This document shows positions 11,736-24,695 of a DNA stretch of 64,000 bases, one piece after another. The translations under genes were made by a program, and so were the position numbers. Numbering within the stretch: the stretch's first letter is position 1; each line of letters starts with the position of its first letter. Where the stretch lies: NCBI RefSeq assembly GCF_003255815.1, contig NC_037680.1:15782653-15846652 (forward strand), in the 5' to 3' direction. This DNA comes from Theropithecus gelada (lineage: Eukaryota > Chordata > Mammalia > Primates > Cercopithecidae). The notes beneath the pieces were generated by a model that was given only the letters and a program-made list of their open reading frames with translations, had not been told where the DNA came from and ran no database searches.

Positions 11736-14390
11736 TCTTTGTGATTTCTTTCTCTTGAGTGATGCCCAAAACTCCTTAGACTCCACAAAATGTCTATAGC
11801 TTCCACATTTCTTAGAGGCTCCTTGTTTCACAGGTAAAGTAAGCTGTAGACCTGGTACAGACCTATTGATATAAAAACATGTACCATTTACGGTTACATA
11901 TGAGCCACCAAAGAAACCCAAATAGATATTTTCCCAGCATCTAATTCTATTAAATGGATTGCAGAAGAGTTAGAGGATGACAGTTTTAGAGATTTTATGT
12001 TTTTGCCAAAAACAGAAGCCTTAGGACAAGAGAACTGCTAAAATATGCCAGGTCTTTGGTGTATACTTCAGATGAAAGCAATTTATAATAAAACTTGAAA
12101 ATGCTTCTGAGAAAATGTCAAAAAATAGTCTTCTAAAGACTACTTCTTTCTAATACTAGCCTTTGAACATCTACCATTAGTGTTTGGAGTTTCAGAAATA
12201 TTATTGATGCCCCTTCTCCCCTGGCAGTAAATATCCATGAAGCAATTTAATGGGGATGACCACTGGATGAACTTTCTGTTAACCTAGATGTAGCACCTGG
12301 AAGTTACACCAGATAATAATGTCCAGTCTGCCTTGCCCAGCATAGTTCTGTAATACACTCTCATTCTTCCCAAATTTGAGAGTGGTACTTGCATCTCCAT
12401 AGGCTTGTCTCTCACAAGTGGCTGCCAAAACAAAATATGGTTTGCTGCTTTCATCAAACTAGTTAATCTCTTCTGGCTTGAGAATGAGTCTGTGCTGAGA
12501 AGTGCCAGAGGCTGGCTTGTCAGTCCACAATGAGCTCACTTTTCTGGCTTAATGAATTTTTATCCTTTGCTAAAATGCAAATGACCCTAAAAGAGGTCAC
12601 TTTAAAATGTGTCTGCCAGTGATCTTTCACAGCTAGGATTGCAAAATGGTTTTGTGCTTTGTGCCAACTCTAAAAGTGGCTATGGCTGTCAAGAGTGCAC
12701 CGTTAGGAAGAATGATGAGGCTACACCTCAGCTCAACAGGAGAGAATAGAGTGATGGATTAGAGATGTCCACCTGGGCACAGGATGACTGGTGGTGTTGG
12801 TGGCCTATGATGTGCCAGGCATTTATGGGTCCTGATTTAGTGAGTGAGGGAGGTGATCATACCTTTTCTGAAACCAGAGTGGAGGAGAAAAAAAAAAAAG
12901 AAATAAACTTACTTCTAAAGGAAAAATATGGATACTGTAGGGAGAAAGGAAAGCAAGCCAGAGGCTCTGAAGACAAGCCTCCTACTTGCTGGCCTCCTCA
13001 ATGTTGGCCTTGCTGAGTGCAGTCTTGCCCCTCAGCTCCTCCTGCTGAGGTTCTTTTTTACTAGCCAGAAAGCCTTGCAAAGCCGCTATTTGGCGAAGTG
13101 CTACCATATTCAGTGGTCCAGAGATTAATATTTGAGAGGAGGCTGATCTATTCTAAGCCATAAAACTTCTCAGATCTCATGTATTCATAATTGCGATTTT
13201 GGTATCTGGCAATTGGGGGGTGGTTGCACAATATGAAAAGATGCATGATAAATGAGGTCCTAATCCCAATGAACCCCAGCGTACCACATGGCCCACAGAG
13301 GTCCAAGGCCTACCTATTAGTAGCCCCCTCTTCTCGCCAGAGGTGGCCACAGTGTCCATGATTCCAAACATGGTAAGTGGTATGAACATATTTGTGTAAA
13401 TTTGGAATCGAATATTCCAAGCCTAGATCACACAGACTGGCCAAGTTGACGTGTCTCCCCGGAGATAGTATTGTCTCTTTATAGAGATATGACCACCTCT
13501 AGCCTTTCTCCTGGCTTTGCATTCTCAACTCCCCAGTGTTTAGGATTCTCTAATTTATCCTTGCCCAGTGGCCTTTAGCAAATGCCAATTAAGGGTAGAC
13601 CGCCAAAATCTCTGTTTTGGAAGCAACTACATTTCTTAGCCCTCTCTTCTTCTTTGCACCCTTCCCACACAAAAAAGAAAGCCAAGAGAGGTGGGAGGGA
13701 GAAGACTCCTGCTGTAATTTCAGATGAACTTCCATGTACTCTTTTTTGCCATTAAGACAACCCACCCCGTCACCACCACCACCGTCAGGGTAGATTTACA
13801 GGCTGTCACTTTCAGATTGCCTCAACCTCTGGTGTGTGTGTGATTTCTTAGCACCTTAAAATGCCGTGGGATGGGATACCCAGGACTCCATGTCAAGCGG
13901 GGTTCATGCCAGAGCCTGAGCCCATCAGTATAATTAGAGTCACTGGAACATATTTAGTATAGATAAAGTTAAATTGGATGTTATTCAGATAATTAAGCAA
14001 TACCCTTTTTGAAAATTGGAGAGGACCTGGAAAGCAGGAAATTGAAGGCTGAAGCTCCCTCTGGAGAAAATTCTGAATCATGTTTTTGCATCTCCGCAGC
14101 TTCTCTGGTTGGAAGTTGCTTGCCTGCAGCCATCTCTGCCCAGCACTCAGCACATTCTCAATGAGCACCTGCAGCATGCCAGGTGCCAGAGTGGGGGGCA
14201 CCAAGAGAATCTGCAGTTCCTTTTAGGGGTTCTGCCAAAACCATGTTTAATTTATTTCTTTAACTTGTATCATTTGCTTCAAACATCAATCAAAAAAATA
14301 ATTTTACTCCTTAAATTAAAACTTGAGCATTTTTAACTAGGAGTTTCTCCCTACAACCATTTTAATTTTATCAAATATTTTTTATTGCAG
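11736..14390. other. Long intronic stretch, no assignable repeat
   Basis: About 2.6 kb with few recognisable interspersed repeats, unlike most of the window. Several open frames of 60-100 codons occur on both strands, none with a recognised domain, splice context or start context. A (cac)n-like patch lies at about 13763-13785. Confidence 0.45.
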
Positions 14391-14394
14391 TAAA

Positions 14395-14695
14395 ATTCAC
14401 ATAACATGAAATTCCCCATTTTAGCCATTAAGTGTAAGAAGCCAGACACAATAGGCCACATACAGCATGATTCCATTTAAGATATCAAAATCTATCCGGG
14501 CAGAAAGTTAATTGACGAATGGTTTCCAGGAGCTGAGAGCAGGGGGAAATGGGGGAGAGACTGCTTGGAAGAGTGCAGAGTTGCCTTTTGGCACGATGAA
14601 AAGGTTCTGGAGCTAGATAATGGTGATGGTACACACGCTGTGACTGTGCCACATGCCACTGAATTGTATAGATTAAAATCTTTGTTTTTAAGTTA
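14395..14695 (+). repeat. Old L1 3' end (L1M-type)
   Basis: The aagccagacacaataggccacatacagcatgattccattt block, the tttccaggagctgagagcaggggg block and the gatgaaaaggttctggagctagataatggtgatgg block are standard for L1M 3' UTR-proximal sequence. Ends ccactgaattgtatagattaaaatct. Confidence 0.75.
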
Positions 14696-14814
14696 GATTC
14701 ACTCGGAATACAAAAATTAATTCATAGGTGCAGACAAAAAAATGTCATTTCTACCAAGTGCCAAATGAATTTCTACCAAGTGCCAAATGTATATATATAT
14801 GGAGAATGTGGTGA

Positions 14815-15045
14815 AAAGGTTAAAAGCTCAGGTCCATGTGTTAGATTTGCTTAGAATCAGGCTCTGCCACTCACTCAGTGACCTGAGGGAATGTAAACAA
14901 CATCAGTAGTCCTTCTCTGTAAAGTAGCAATAATTCGAATGCCTCCCTTGCAGGGTTGTTCTGGGATGTTTTGAGAGATTTTGTGTAAAATGTTCAGCAC
15001 AGATCTTGGCACTTAGTGTGCATCCAATAAGCAATAGATGCTAAT
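14815..15045 (-). repeat. MIR fragment, antisense
   Basis: Shows ggctctgccactcactcagtgacctgaggg, ccttctctgtaaagtagcaataat, ctcccttgcagggttgttctggg and gtgcatccaataagcaatagatgct in the antisense MIR order. Confidence 0.8.
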
Positions 15046-15869
15046 ATAAAATAAAAGCATGGAAGGTTGGAGACAGGGAGAGAGGTGAAGTCAGGCTGTG
15101 TAGGCCGGGCAAAGCAAAGACCTTGAGGAGGGAGGGTAAGTGTGGCGGTGAGAGAAGTTAAGTGGCAGAATGAAAGGTTACAAGCATTTGTAAATACAAG
15201 TTAAGATTTTCCTGTACTGAGAAACAAGGAATGTACTGCAGGGTGTTTTGCCCCACATCTGGGGCATTGCTGTATGATTTGGGGATGTTGTTCAACATGT
15301 TTTCTCTCCATGAGAAGGAAAAACAGCCTTCTCTGACCTGGCAAAGTTGTGGACTTCAGGTAAAGCAGAGACCAGGTGAGAATGGCTTTGCACGGAGTAG
15401 AATTGGTTAAATTTTCCTGACACACTCTGGCATCTTGGCAGCTAAATGTCAGGTTCCAGGTCAGAGCAGAAGTGTGTTTACTGAAAAACAAGACCAGCAG
15501 GGTGAGGCCTGGCTGCTCCAACTGCTTATGATGTTGAGCATCTGTGATGTGAAGGTCACAAAAGCTTAAAAATTAGTGAGAAAAGACATTCCCGTTGTTG
15601 TATATCAACAAGAATATAAAACAGAAACAGCCCTTCTACTAAGTTCCTCCATTCCACTAAACCAGTTTTAAGATTGTGTAAAATGATGGCTTCTCCTTCG
15701 CGGAGAGTGAAAGCATTCAATATTCACAAAAGGAAACTCGCACATCTAGAGAAATGAATCTCTTTGTCATTTTTACCGCTTGAATTTCTATACCTCAAAA
15801 TTGTCTTTGGCAGATGAAACAGAGCTCTATGAACTTACTTTATCTGAGGATTTTTTTTTCCCTTTGCAG
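15046..15869. other. Last THSD7A intron, distal part
   Basis: Unassigned DNA ending in the acceptor of the last coding exon (tttttttttccctttgcag). Confidence 0.5.
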
Positions 15870-15951
15870 CAAGAAGCCAAAACCACATCAAAGCACACCT
15901 CCCCAACAGAAGCCTCTGACCTTAGCCTACGATGGAGACTTAGACATGTAA
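15870..15951 (+). CDS. THSD7A: THSD7A, last coding exon (cytoplasmic tail and stop)
   Basis: The acceptor is a good polypyrimidine tract followed by ttgcag, ending at 15869. Base 15870 completes the split Cys codon; 26 codons follow, then TAA at 15949-15951. The tail starts KKPKPHQSTPPQQ and ends LTLAYDGDLDM. It is short, basic next to the membrane, proline/glutamine-rich in the middle and acidic at the end. It shows no catalytic domain, consistent with a short cytoplasmic tail carrying interaction motifs. This C-terminus is the part I recognise most specifically as THSD7A. The coding frame is open through the whole exon. Confidence 0.9.
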
Positions 15952-17070
15952 CCTGAAAAAGAAATCCAAATGTAGACATCAACTGCCTTAACCGCTTTCT
16001 CTTTTGTAGCTCTCAGACTTCTCAGTTTTTTGAGGAATCTCATGATGTGATATATTGGGCAGAATACAAATATTGCAAAAGTAATATTGCCTCAACTTCA
16101 TTTGGACATGGAGTCAAGGATTATTAGGTCTGCCATTTTGTTTTCAAGTTGTTTGTGGGTGTGAGTGTTTTATTTTTTGGTTTTCCCAAGGGACCTGAAA
16201 ACCCTTCTCTTCCTGTTTGGAACTGGGAGGAAGAAAACATGATGGAATTCCCACAGACTTGAGTAAACTTGATCTTCAGCAGCATAATGACAATCCAGAG
16301 GAAAGTCCAATCAAGGCATTTACTGTAAATGACGAGTCTGACACTGCATTGTTACGCACTATATTAGTGCAAAGTCTTTATTCTTCCCATACGTCAACAC
16401 TGAGTTTTCTAAAGTTTACATTGGTTTAAAGACTTTCAAATTGGATTGCCTATTTTCATGAACACAGAGAGAATGGATTACCATTTCAGAAATTCTCTGA
16501 GTTTTTAACCTTTAAATATTGTATTTTGTTTTGTAGCCAGGGGATGATGGCACTTCATGGTTTGCAGCTACTGAAAATAGCAGAGTGTGTGTTAATTGCT
16601 GGACTAGATGAAAGCTAGGTCATTTCTGCAGGGAATGTGTACTGAATGTTAGAGTGTACAAATGAAATATGTGGTCAAATTGGAGAATGAGGTAGATTAT
16701 TTGATTACTAAAACTGTATTTTAACAAAAACTTATCCATGTAGATATAGCATTAACCACACACAGTTGTAATTCAGTTTAATGATGACAAACTCTGCTTT
16801 TGTAATTTCAATTTTCTTATCTGAATATTTATAAATTCTTTTTTCAAATTTAATTATCTGACCTCATTTAATATACATCAAACACCAATCCTGTTTGTAG
16901 AAAGTCTTGCTTTTATAAGGTTTCAATAATATCTAAAACAACACATTAAAAAGCTGAGACCATTTTATGAAGATAATTGTTTGTAATCATAGGTGTTGAA
17001 AGTAAAAAGGTGCCATCTTGTGGTATTGACTTGTATTTATAACAAATAAACTGCTCAAGAGACTGCAGTG
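15952..17070 (+). other. THSD7A: THSD7A 3' UTR, at least the proximal part
   Basis: About 1.1 kb of repeat-free sequence follows the stop codon. It contains AT-rich stretches and ATTTA-like motifs and is unlike the surrounding repeat-dense DNA. A canonical AATAAA at 17045-17050 is followed about 25 nt later by GT/T-rich sequence (gtgttggctgttc), a plausible cleavage site. Other AATAAA hexamers occur further on (for example near 17700), so longer isoforms are possible and the true end is not fixed by sequence alone. Confidence 0.6.
17045..17050 (+). terminator. Polyadenylation signal AATAAA for THSD7A
   Basis: AATAAA lies about 1.1 kb after the stop codon, with a downstream GT-rich element at roughly 17066-17082. 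This is the first canonical hexamer with a good downstream element in the 3' UTR. Confidence 0.55.
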
Positions 17071-17619
17071 TTGGCTGTTCTAGATTTATTCACTTCTGAA
17101 GTGCCTTGCCCTTGCTTTGACAAAAACAGTATTAATATCAGTTTTTCAGTGTTTTAGGACTTGACAGCTGCTATCGCTGACAGAAAAAAAAAAGGAATCT
17201 TACCCCTCCACACTATCAGGCATACTAGGAACCAGCGCTAGTCACAATGACATAGAGTAGCTTTTAGGGAACAGTTAGAGCTGAAATAATATTAGAAAAA
17301 ACCACTGTAATCATGCAAACACTGATATATAAATGATGTGAGAGAAGGAAGAAAATGGAAATGTTACAAGTCTGACAAACGACCAGATTACAGGATGTTT
17401 TCATTTACACTGTGACCTCTATTAACCATTTAACATCTAGGTGAGCCCTCCAGCTAGCTAATTGTGTCCACTGATACCATAATTTTAGAATAAAAAAGAA
17501 AGCAAAAAGGGAATATTTTATTTTACTAGTATAATTGATGAAACAATTCCCAGAATTGTGCTTTCAAAAGTTCACTTTAGCTAAGTCATCAGTAGCCTTC
17601 TTAGTAGTTTAAGAAAGGC
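17071..17619. other. Downstream flank of THSD7A
   Basis: No assignable repeat. It could still be transcribed if a distal poly(A) site is used. Confidence 0.4.
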
Positions 17620-17810
17620 TGCTTTGGAGATCAGACCATGGCTAGGCCCTTTATTGCCTGTGTGATCCTGAACCAGGTATATAACTTTTCTGTGCCTCAG
17701 TTGTTTGACCCACAAAATGAAGATAATAAAATTATGTTCCTCTAAATTTAGACACTAATAATAAATGTAAAATGCTTAATATTCACCATATATCAAAAGT
17801 ACAATAAAAA
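17620..17810 (-). repeat. MIR fragment, antisense
   Basis: The blocks tgtgatcctgaaccaggtat, acttttctgtgcctcagttgtttgacccacaaaatgaagataataa and taaatgtaaaatgctta follow the antisense MIR pattern. Confidence 0.7.
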
Positions 17811-18639
17811 TTATCCACAATGAGTATTGTATATTCAGAGTTGGAACCCTTAGGTCATTCAAGTTTTTCATTCATTACAGATTCAACAATTATCCATATA
17901 TTTAATTTGTGTCAATAATATTAGATTTTTAGTACTCATGGCTTGAATAAAATTGCTTTTCCAATAATACATGCCTGAAATATTATTTCAGTTATATCCA
18001 GTTCCCAAATATCATAATCACTACGTATGTCTTTCATTCATTTAAGCAAATCATATATATATATAAACATCTACCATTGGTTAGGCAGTGCTCAGAGGTA
18101 CACTGTTGAATGCAATGTGATGCCTTCTGACTTTTACTTTACTTGAAAATTAACTACGTATATCCCATAAACTGATACACATTTCAAAAGTTCATAAATG
18201 AAGTCTATGAACACTTCCTTAGGACAACACATTGCTCCTACAGGACAAATGGTTTTAACATGTGTAGTGCTTATAGGCAGAGAATAAAAGTAGGAGATCA
18301 GAAGTGAGTTTGTGTCTGGTACTGCTACTAGCTAGCCATTGACTTTAATAAGCCACCTAAGTCAGTTTCCACATTGCACAGTGTAGAAAACAGACTCACA
18401 AACACCAACTGATCTACCCTGTGAATGTATATAGTAGAAGTCCCAGAAAATTAGCTTGCAGAAAGATTCAGTTCTGTATGCAAACGGTTTTTGTTTTTGA
18501 ATTAAAGTCATTTAAAATTGAGCGCTTTTACATAAAAATTTGGAGTTCTAGGTTCTCTTGAAAACTTATACGATCTGGTAACAAATACCTCAGTCCTTCA
18601 TGGTAATTTGCTGGAACTGAATGTTGAGTGCACTCTTTA
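17811..18639. other. Unassigned AT-rich DNA
   Basis: No gene signal. A short (TA)n run lies at 18053-18065. It ends at the target-site duplication of the following Alu. Confidence 0.45.
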
Positions 18640-18657
18640 GAAATGACATTCACTCTC

Positions 18658-18970
18658 GGCCGGGCGCGGTGGCTCAAGCCTGTAATCCCAGCACTTTGGG
18701 AGGCCGAGACGGGCGGATCACGAGGTCAGGAGATCGAGACCATCCTGGCTAACACGGTGAAACCCCGTCTCTACTAAAAATACAAAAAAAAAAAAAAAAC
18801 TAGCCGGGCGAGGTGACGGGCGCCTGTAGTCCCAGCTACTCGGGAGGCCGAGGCAGGAGAATGGCGGGAACCCGGGAGGCGGAGCTTGCAGTGAGCTGAG
18901 ATGCGGCCACTGCACTCCAGCCTGGGTGACAGAGCCAGACTCTGTCTCAAAAAAAAAAAAAAAAAAAAAA
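18658..18970 (+). repeat. Very young AluY of Old World monkey type
   Basis: Near-consensus, beginning ggccgggcgcggtggctcaa, with the cercopithecid right arm gagctgagatgcggccactg. The perfect 18-bp duplication gaaatgacattcactctc is at 18640-18657 and 18971-18988. Mid and 3' A-runs are both pure. Confidence 0.95.
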
Positions 18971-19012
18971 GAAATGACATTCACTCTCATTGATTAAACA
19001 AATATACATTGT

Positions 19013-19139
19013 ATATTTAGGCTTTGCAGGCCATACAATCTCTATTGCAACTACTCAACTCTCCGAAGGTAGCTATAGACAATACATTAATGAATGAGTA
19101 GTTGCAATAGAGATAGTATGGTCTGCAAAGCCTAAATAT
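19013..19139. repeat. Long inverted repeat (44-bp arms, 39-nt loop)
   Basis: The left arm 19013-19056 and the right arm 19096-19139 are reverse complements at 42 of 44 positions. Mismatches fall at the caggcc/cagacc and acaatc/actatc positions. The sequence resembles one strand of an old hAT-like repeat (aggctttgcaggccat ... gcaactactcaact). The right arm is a reversed copy of the left. Confidence 0.85.
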
Positions 19140-20768
19140 TATCTGGCTCTCTACAGAAAAGAACTGCTGACCTCTTTCCTACTGGTTCTCTCAACCTAGT
19201 TTCTTCTCCCCAGTTTCTTCTTCTTCTTTTTTTTTTTAATATACTGATTACTTCTAACATTCTATTTACTAAACATATTTATTTTATAGTTTGTCTATTT
19301 TTTCCTTGCATTTAGATGTTACACCATGAGGGCACGGATCTTAATTTTGCTCACCATATTTGCAGAGTGATTGAATGAGGTTAGATGAATTACAGCATGC
19401 AACCACGGAAGCCATGGTGAGGAATTTGTATTTTATTCTGAATATTATAGGCAGCCACAAGGGTGTTTTAAACATGATATGATTCATGGCACCACAGCCT
19501 CATGACTTCCTACATTCCTTATCCTGGATTAGACAGGTGGATTTACCTGTGTGCTTGGTCTGTGCTACATATTAGTCCAGCAAATACTTCATGAATGAGA
19601 AATGCTCATAGTAATGTAATCTCAAAAGACGAGCATTCAACCACTTCACCTCAGAAGATTCCCCTGTGGGCAGAGGCCCCAGGGAGAAATGATTTTAATG
19701 CCAAGCTCTGCATAGTTCTTTAATAACAACATTAAACATCAAGCTCAATTATTTTGGGACAGAGGGATCTTACAGGAATTTTAGAATCTTATGTATTACA
19801 TTTGTTATAATGCTTGTGAGTTTTCTTCTGTGAAATTTACATAATGATGTAACCAAAGCATGATAAAACATCTTATCAGCTAATATGCTAAGTACATAGA
19901 TGTGCCAGAAGTGAGTTTCAGATGTGCTGGAATATTGATTCCTCTTCACCTTGGGGGTGACCACAGCCAGTCAGTATCTTAGCCATGGCCACAGCCATTT
20001 ACCCTCAGATTTTATAGAATTAACTATCATTTTCTATGCATTCCATAAGATTAAGGTCCTGCAATTGGCAATGATCATAATTTATTAATGATATTTGTTT
20101 TCCAAAAAAGAAGAAAAATCATTAAGTTTGTAGTTATTCATAAAAGAAGGAGGCTCATTAGAACAACTTGATAATGGTTTCCTGAGAATATTCCTATTTT
20201 TAATAACTTTACAAACCAGGGAAGCACATATAAACAATAAGAAACAATGATATGGATGGGTGCAGAAAAGAAGGCTTGACTAATTGCATCTAGGGGATTA
20301 AAGTAGGGCTTAGGAAGAAGAGGAGTTTGAGTTGCAAGTTGGAGAGTAAAGACTTTTTGGCAAGGATAGAGGGCCAGGTAACTGATAATTGGCTAGACCG
20401 TGTTGCCCCAAAGATTCAATCGAAAGTCCACATTCTTTGTGATAAGAACCAGGGTGAGGACATTTTAACATTCTTAGATTGATCTAGGAATGAGATACCA
20501 AACAGTTGTATCAATTTTTTTTTTCATCAAACAGCATGAAATGGTTTTTGATTAATACCTCATGATCCATATTATTGGCAGTCTTCCTACCGAAGAGTTT
20601 TTATCCCATGTCTACCATGGAGCAGCCTCACCAATTTCACTCTGGAAGGAGGAGTTGTTGAAAGCAGTGTATGCTACCCAATTACCTCATTAAGAAAACC
20701 CTGCCTCAATTCACTTATAGGTAGAGACTAGGAAACTGGGGACTATTTAGTCACAGAATATAGGAATT

Positions 20769-20795
20769 ACACACACACACACACACACACACACA
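20769..20795. repeat. (CA)n microsatellite
   Basis: About 13 uninterrupted AC units. Confidence 0.95.
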
Positions 20796-22010
20796 AACCA
20801 AAAAAAAAGTTTCTAGGAGGTCACTTGACCTTTTATGATTATTCTTAAAGCAAGTTCAACAGATTCAAATGATAGAACAATGTCAAACAACAAAATAATA
20901 TGATTCAGAAGTCCCCAAACTTTCTTGATCCGCAGAGCCTTTGTGTCTCAATAGTTGGCCAAAAGCAATGTTTATTCTGCTTATGAATAGTTAGATCAAA
21001 ACAATTTATGTCTTAAGAATTTAGTAGCCTTTAAGAAAAATACATGCATAAATTAAAAAAGTAATATTTTTATTTTATTTTTAAATTACCACAATTACCA
21101 AGTCGTTAGGAGCCAAAGTCGATTTATGTTCTTGGAACTTCTCAAATTTTGGAAACTATTTGGATGCTATCACCTTCATTTCCAATTTCATATTGATTTC
21201 TGTGCACTGTTTTTCAGAGCAATCAATGAAAACCTAGCCTAACAAAGATGTGACATCATTGACAGAAAGATAGTGTGATGAAATATGAACTACTTCAAGC
21301 TAGTAGTTCATACCATGTCTGATGGATGCTACATTTTGCTGTGTTTTTCTCATAAATTTAAAATCTGGTAGATGTAATCTCAAAGAGATCTTTGATACAC
21401 AGCCAATGAAAGTTGTGTCTCTAAATGGCCAGCATTCTAGATATCAATGTCAATATTTTCCATGAGCTTGTTTTTCATTTCAGGGATGAAAAACTTCATG
21501 AGTCTCATTTTGTTGTTATTTTGCTTCCTAAAACTGCAGCTTCAACTTATTTCTCAAATCTCTAAGTATCTCTCTATCAAGCATTATTGATTTGCTGCAT
21601 GTATAAAAGCATAAAGGGCACAAAGGGCTTTTCTGTGAGTGTGGCTACTCACCCCTCATAAATACATTCTGTATAGATATAATTTTTATGGGAAATTTCC
21701 TTAAAATGGCGTATTATACCGTCTCCCCACCAAGTTTTCTATTATCAGACCCTTTACCCAAATACTGTTCATTGACACCTTTTTAACATAAGCATATTGA
21801 TATTTAACAATAAAGTACCAAGGAAACATGCAGTTGGAACGACAGATAGAACATGGCAAAAAGTTGTACAGAAATTGAAGAAATAAAAGTAAAGGATGTA
21901 GAGACACCTTCAGCTGCTGGTTATTTTATGAGAAGTTGGAAGAATGCAAGGCCATTGTCACAAAAAGCAATTTATAAAAGTTTTATTCATGACTAATATT
22001 TCTGAGATTA

Positions 22011-22070
22011 CATATATGTGTATGTATGTATACAGGCATGTGTGTATGTGTGTGTGTGTGTGTGTGTGTA
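22011..22070. repeat. (TG)n / TATG microsatellite
   Basis: A tatgtg/tatgta stretch passing into about 11 TG units. Confidence 0.93.
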
Positions 22071-24695
22071 TTTCTTCAGGGGAACTAAATTCAAGATTAA
22101 CAAGAAAAGGTCTAAGACTTCTCTGAGTTAATAAGCTCCATCTCACTACATTAGGCAAAAACTAATTTATTATTCTTATTTTATAGATGTTGTTAGGTAC
22201 TTTGGAATATGATTTCATCAGCAAATTGTAACAAATCAACTAAAATAGGTCTGAAACTACTTGGGGGATTAATCTGCTAACCAATAGACAGGCTATGGCT
22301 CCCATCTTGTAGCCTAACCAAGGTGAAAAATGGCTGTGTGTCACATTGCAAACTAAGATCTTATAGATTTGATCATAATGGCAAATGTGGACATATGGTC
22401 ATGCTCTATGCAGGGCCATTGAATAATTCTTATTGTTTCCGTCTTTTGTTTTAACAGAATAAGAGGGTAGTTCCTTTTAATGGCTCTGTATTGTATCTTC
22501 CTTTGGACAGGATAACTAGACAGGTTGGACAGTAAGGCGAATCACGTTTGGTAGATAACTCAGTATGAAGTACTTACTCAGGCTGCTCCAAGTACTGCAA
22601 ATGAGAGAGAGAAGGAGGAAAGTTCTGACCACATTAGAAGCGGGTGAAGTTTCAAGTCCTCCTTTTTGTGTACTTGACACAAAGGAAAAGAAAAGCATTC
22701 ACAGTCCTCATGAAGGCTTCAGGGCTTTTCCCAGAACCAAAGAACTCCACTTAACATCCCTTATGGCACAACAGGGGTTTCCATTCTCAGTTTCGTCTAT
22801 GTGAGTGATTCCAACAGGAGTTGTGTGATGCTATAGCCCTGATGGTCTTCATAATTAGTCTGATAATTTGTAGTAACTACTTGAACTTTTTTTAATCTTG
22901 TAAGTTGAATTTGTCATATTTTATATTTTAAATAATGAATAAGAATGTTTTACCTGAAGCTAGAGCAGCAAATAGTAGCTTAAAGAAAACAAAGTTCAAG
23001 TGCTATAAATTTGTTTTTTACTCAGAAACTATATTTTGTTGATTCTATTCTTTAAACTGGGAATTACTTTTAGTATAAAATTTTAATTTATTGGCTTTTC
23101 ACGTGCATTGTGTATTTCAAATACAATGACAACACACCAGTATCTTGCCGCATCCTAAGATTTGGAAAAGATACAAAAAATAAGTTTTTAAGTACTAAAT
23201 AGTAATACCAATTCCTTAACTTAGCAGATTTACCTTACAAACCAATCTGTTTTCAATTATAGAAACATTAAATATATACATGTCTTAATATTCACTACCA
23301 TTGATTAATCTGACACGAGACTATATATGCCAATACCAATTTACTTAGTCCATCTCCTACAGACAATGAATAAATTTATAATCAAAGCTTAAATTTTTAA
23401 TAATTGTACCTAAATAAAAATTGAAAAATAGAAGGTCAACAGTAGTCGCTTTTGAAGATACAAGTTATTTCCATAAATTTCTAAGAACAGACCTTTCCAT
23501 TGAAGAAAAATGGCAAATATATGCCTCTCTCTAAACAAATTTAAGTAAGCCTTTCATTGCAAATAATTTGTAGAAATCCCAACAGGGATATATATGCAGA
23601 ATGCAGATACATAGTGCTGGATTTATTTGAATTCAACTCAAATACAGAATTGATTTTTCTCCCTGGCAGTTTTCTGAAATGTACATTATAGCTTTGGTCA
23701 GTTAAACCAGTTATGACACTTGTGCCTCTCAAATGCTAATATACCTGCAACGCGCCCTCTGAGCATGTTGACTTTACTTCTTTGGTGGAACAAATTTCAA
23801 TCCCTTTTATGCAGAAAACTAAGAGGAGCAGATAGTTGTGTAATGTATATGTTAATTAAAACACACTGTTCCCTGGGGGCTGGGAGCAAAGAAAATATTA
23901 TGGCTATTTTAAGGAAGACATTCACTTGTGAAATACAGGAGCAATAGGGCAGGATAGTGGATTGCTAGATGCTGTAAAGTGACTTATAATAACATAGTTA
24001 AAACAAGAGAAAATCATGCTGTAAAAACACATTTGGATGCCTTAATGTAACAGTAATATGGTTTCCATCAAATGTTGTGTCATGCTGATGGTCACCAAGA
24101 CAGTAAAATTACTTCATCTGACTGTAGGCTGTCACAGCTCTACTCAGTCAATGGCTGATAGATTTACATTACCATAAATAATTAGCTTTTCCAGGTAAGC
24201 TGAAAACTGTCTTCAGAGTCTATTACCATTCTACTCACTATCAAACCGTGGGCTTGCAGATTAAGAGACAAAAAGCCAGCATGTCCCAATTGGTGCTATA
24301 CTTTCAGGCTAGACAAATACACAGACAAGCAATGACTGTCCAATAAACAATACATCAAAAACTCTCTGAACTCAGGCAATGATCCCAGAACATACTCACT
24401 AGCTTCCTAATTATCTTTTTTTGGTAAATGATTCAGTTCCTAAATTTTGAGTTTCTTTGTTTTGTTTTGTCTTATTTTTAATTTATTGTTCGTCTTGGTC
24501 CAAGAGTTCATATATGTCACCCAGATATCAATCAAACATTCTAGGTTGGAACTGACAACAAACTCACTCTTTTTCACACTGGTACGACCACACTGGTTCC
24601 CTCGAAACCAGCAGTTAGCCAGTTAGCCCACTCAAGTCTTTCTTTGAAGAGTGATGTTTCTAACAAGTGTGTCTGTCTTAGAAAGAAAACCCAGG

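Larger units (their letters stand above)
19140..24680. other. Mostly unassigned intergenic DNA
   Basis: About 5.5 kb with no gene, RNA gene or clearly classifiable large repeat by eye. Short open frames (60-79 codons) have no recognised domain. Contains a (CA)n run at 20769-20795 and a TG-rich microsatellite at 22011-22070. Diverged ancient repeats are probably present but were not identified. Confidence 0.4.

Noticed and set aside
13893..14336. Opposed open frames of 75-103 codons
   Set aside because: Located in intronic DNA without splice or conservation evidence, overlapping on opposite strands.
17620..17810. Considered as part of a longer THSD7A 3' UTR with a second AATAAA near 17700
   Set aside because: The segment is a MIR repeat and the hexamer lies inside it; without RNA data I do not extend the UTR.
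19013..19139. Hairpin considered as a known microRNA gene
   Set aside because: Arms are longer and the loop larger than usual, it lies in an old transposon, and I know of no microRNA with this sequence; kept only as a structural finding.
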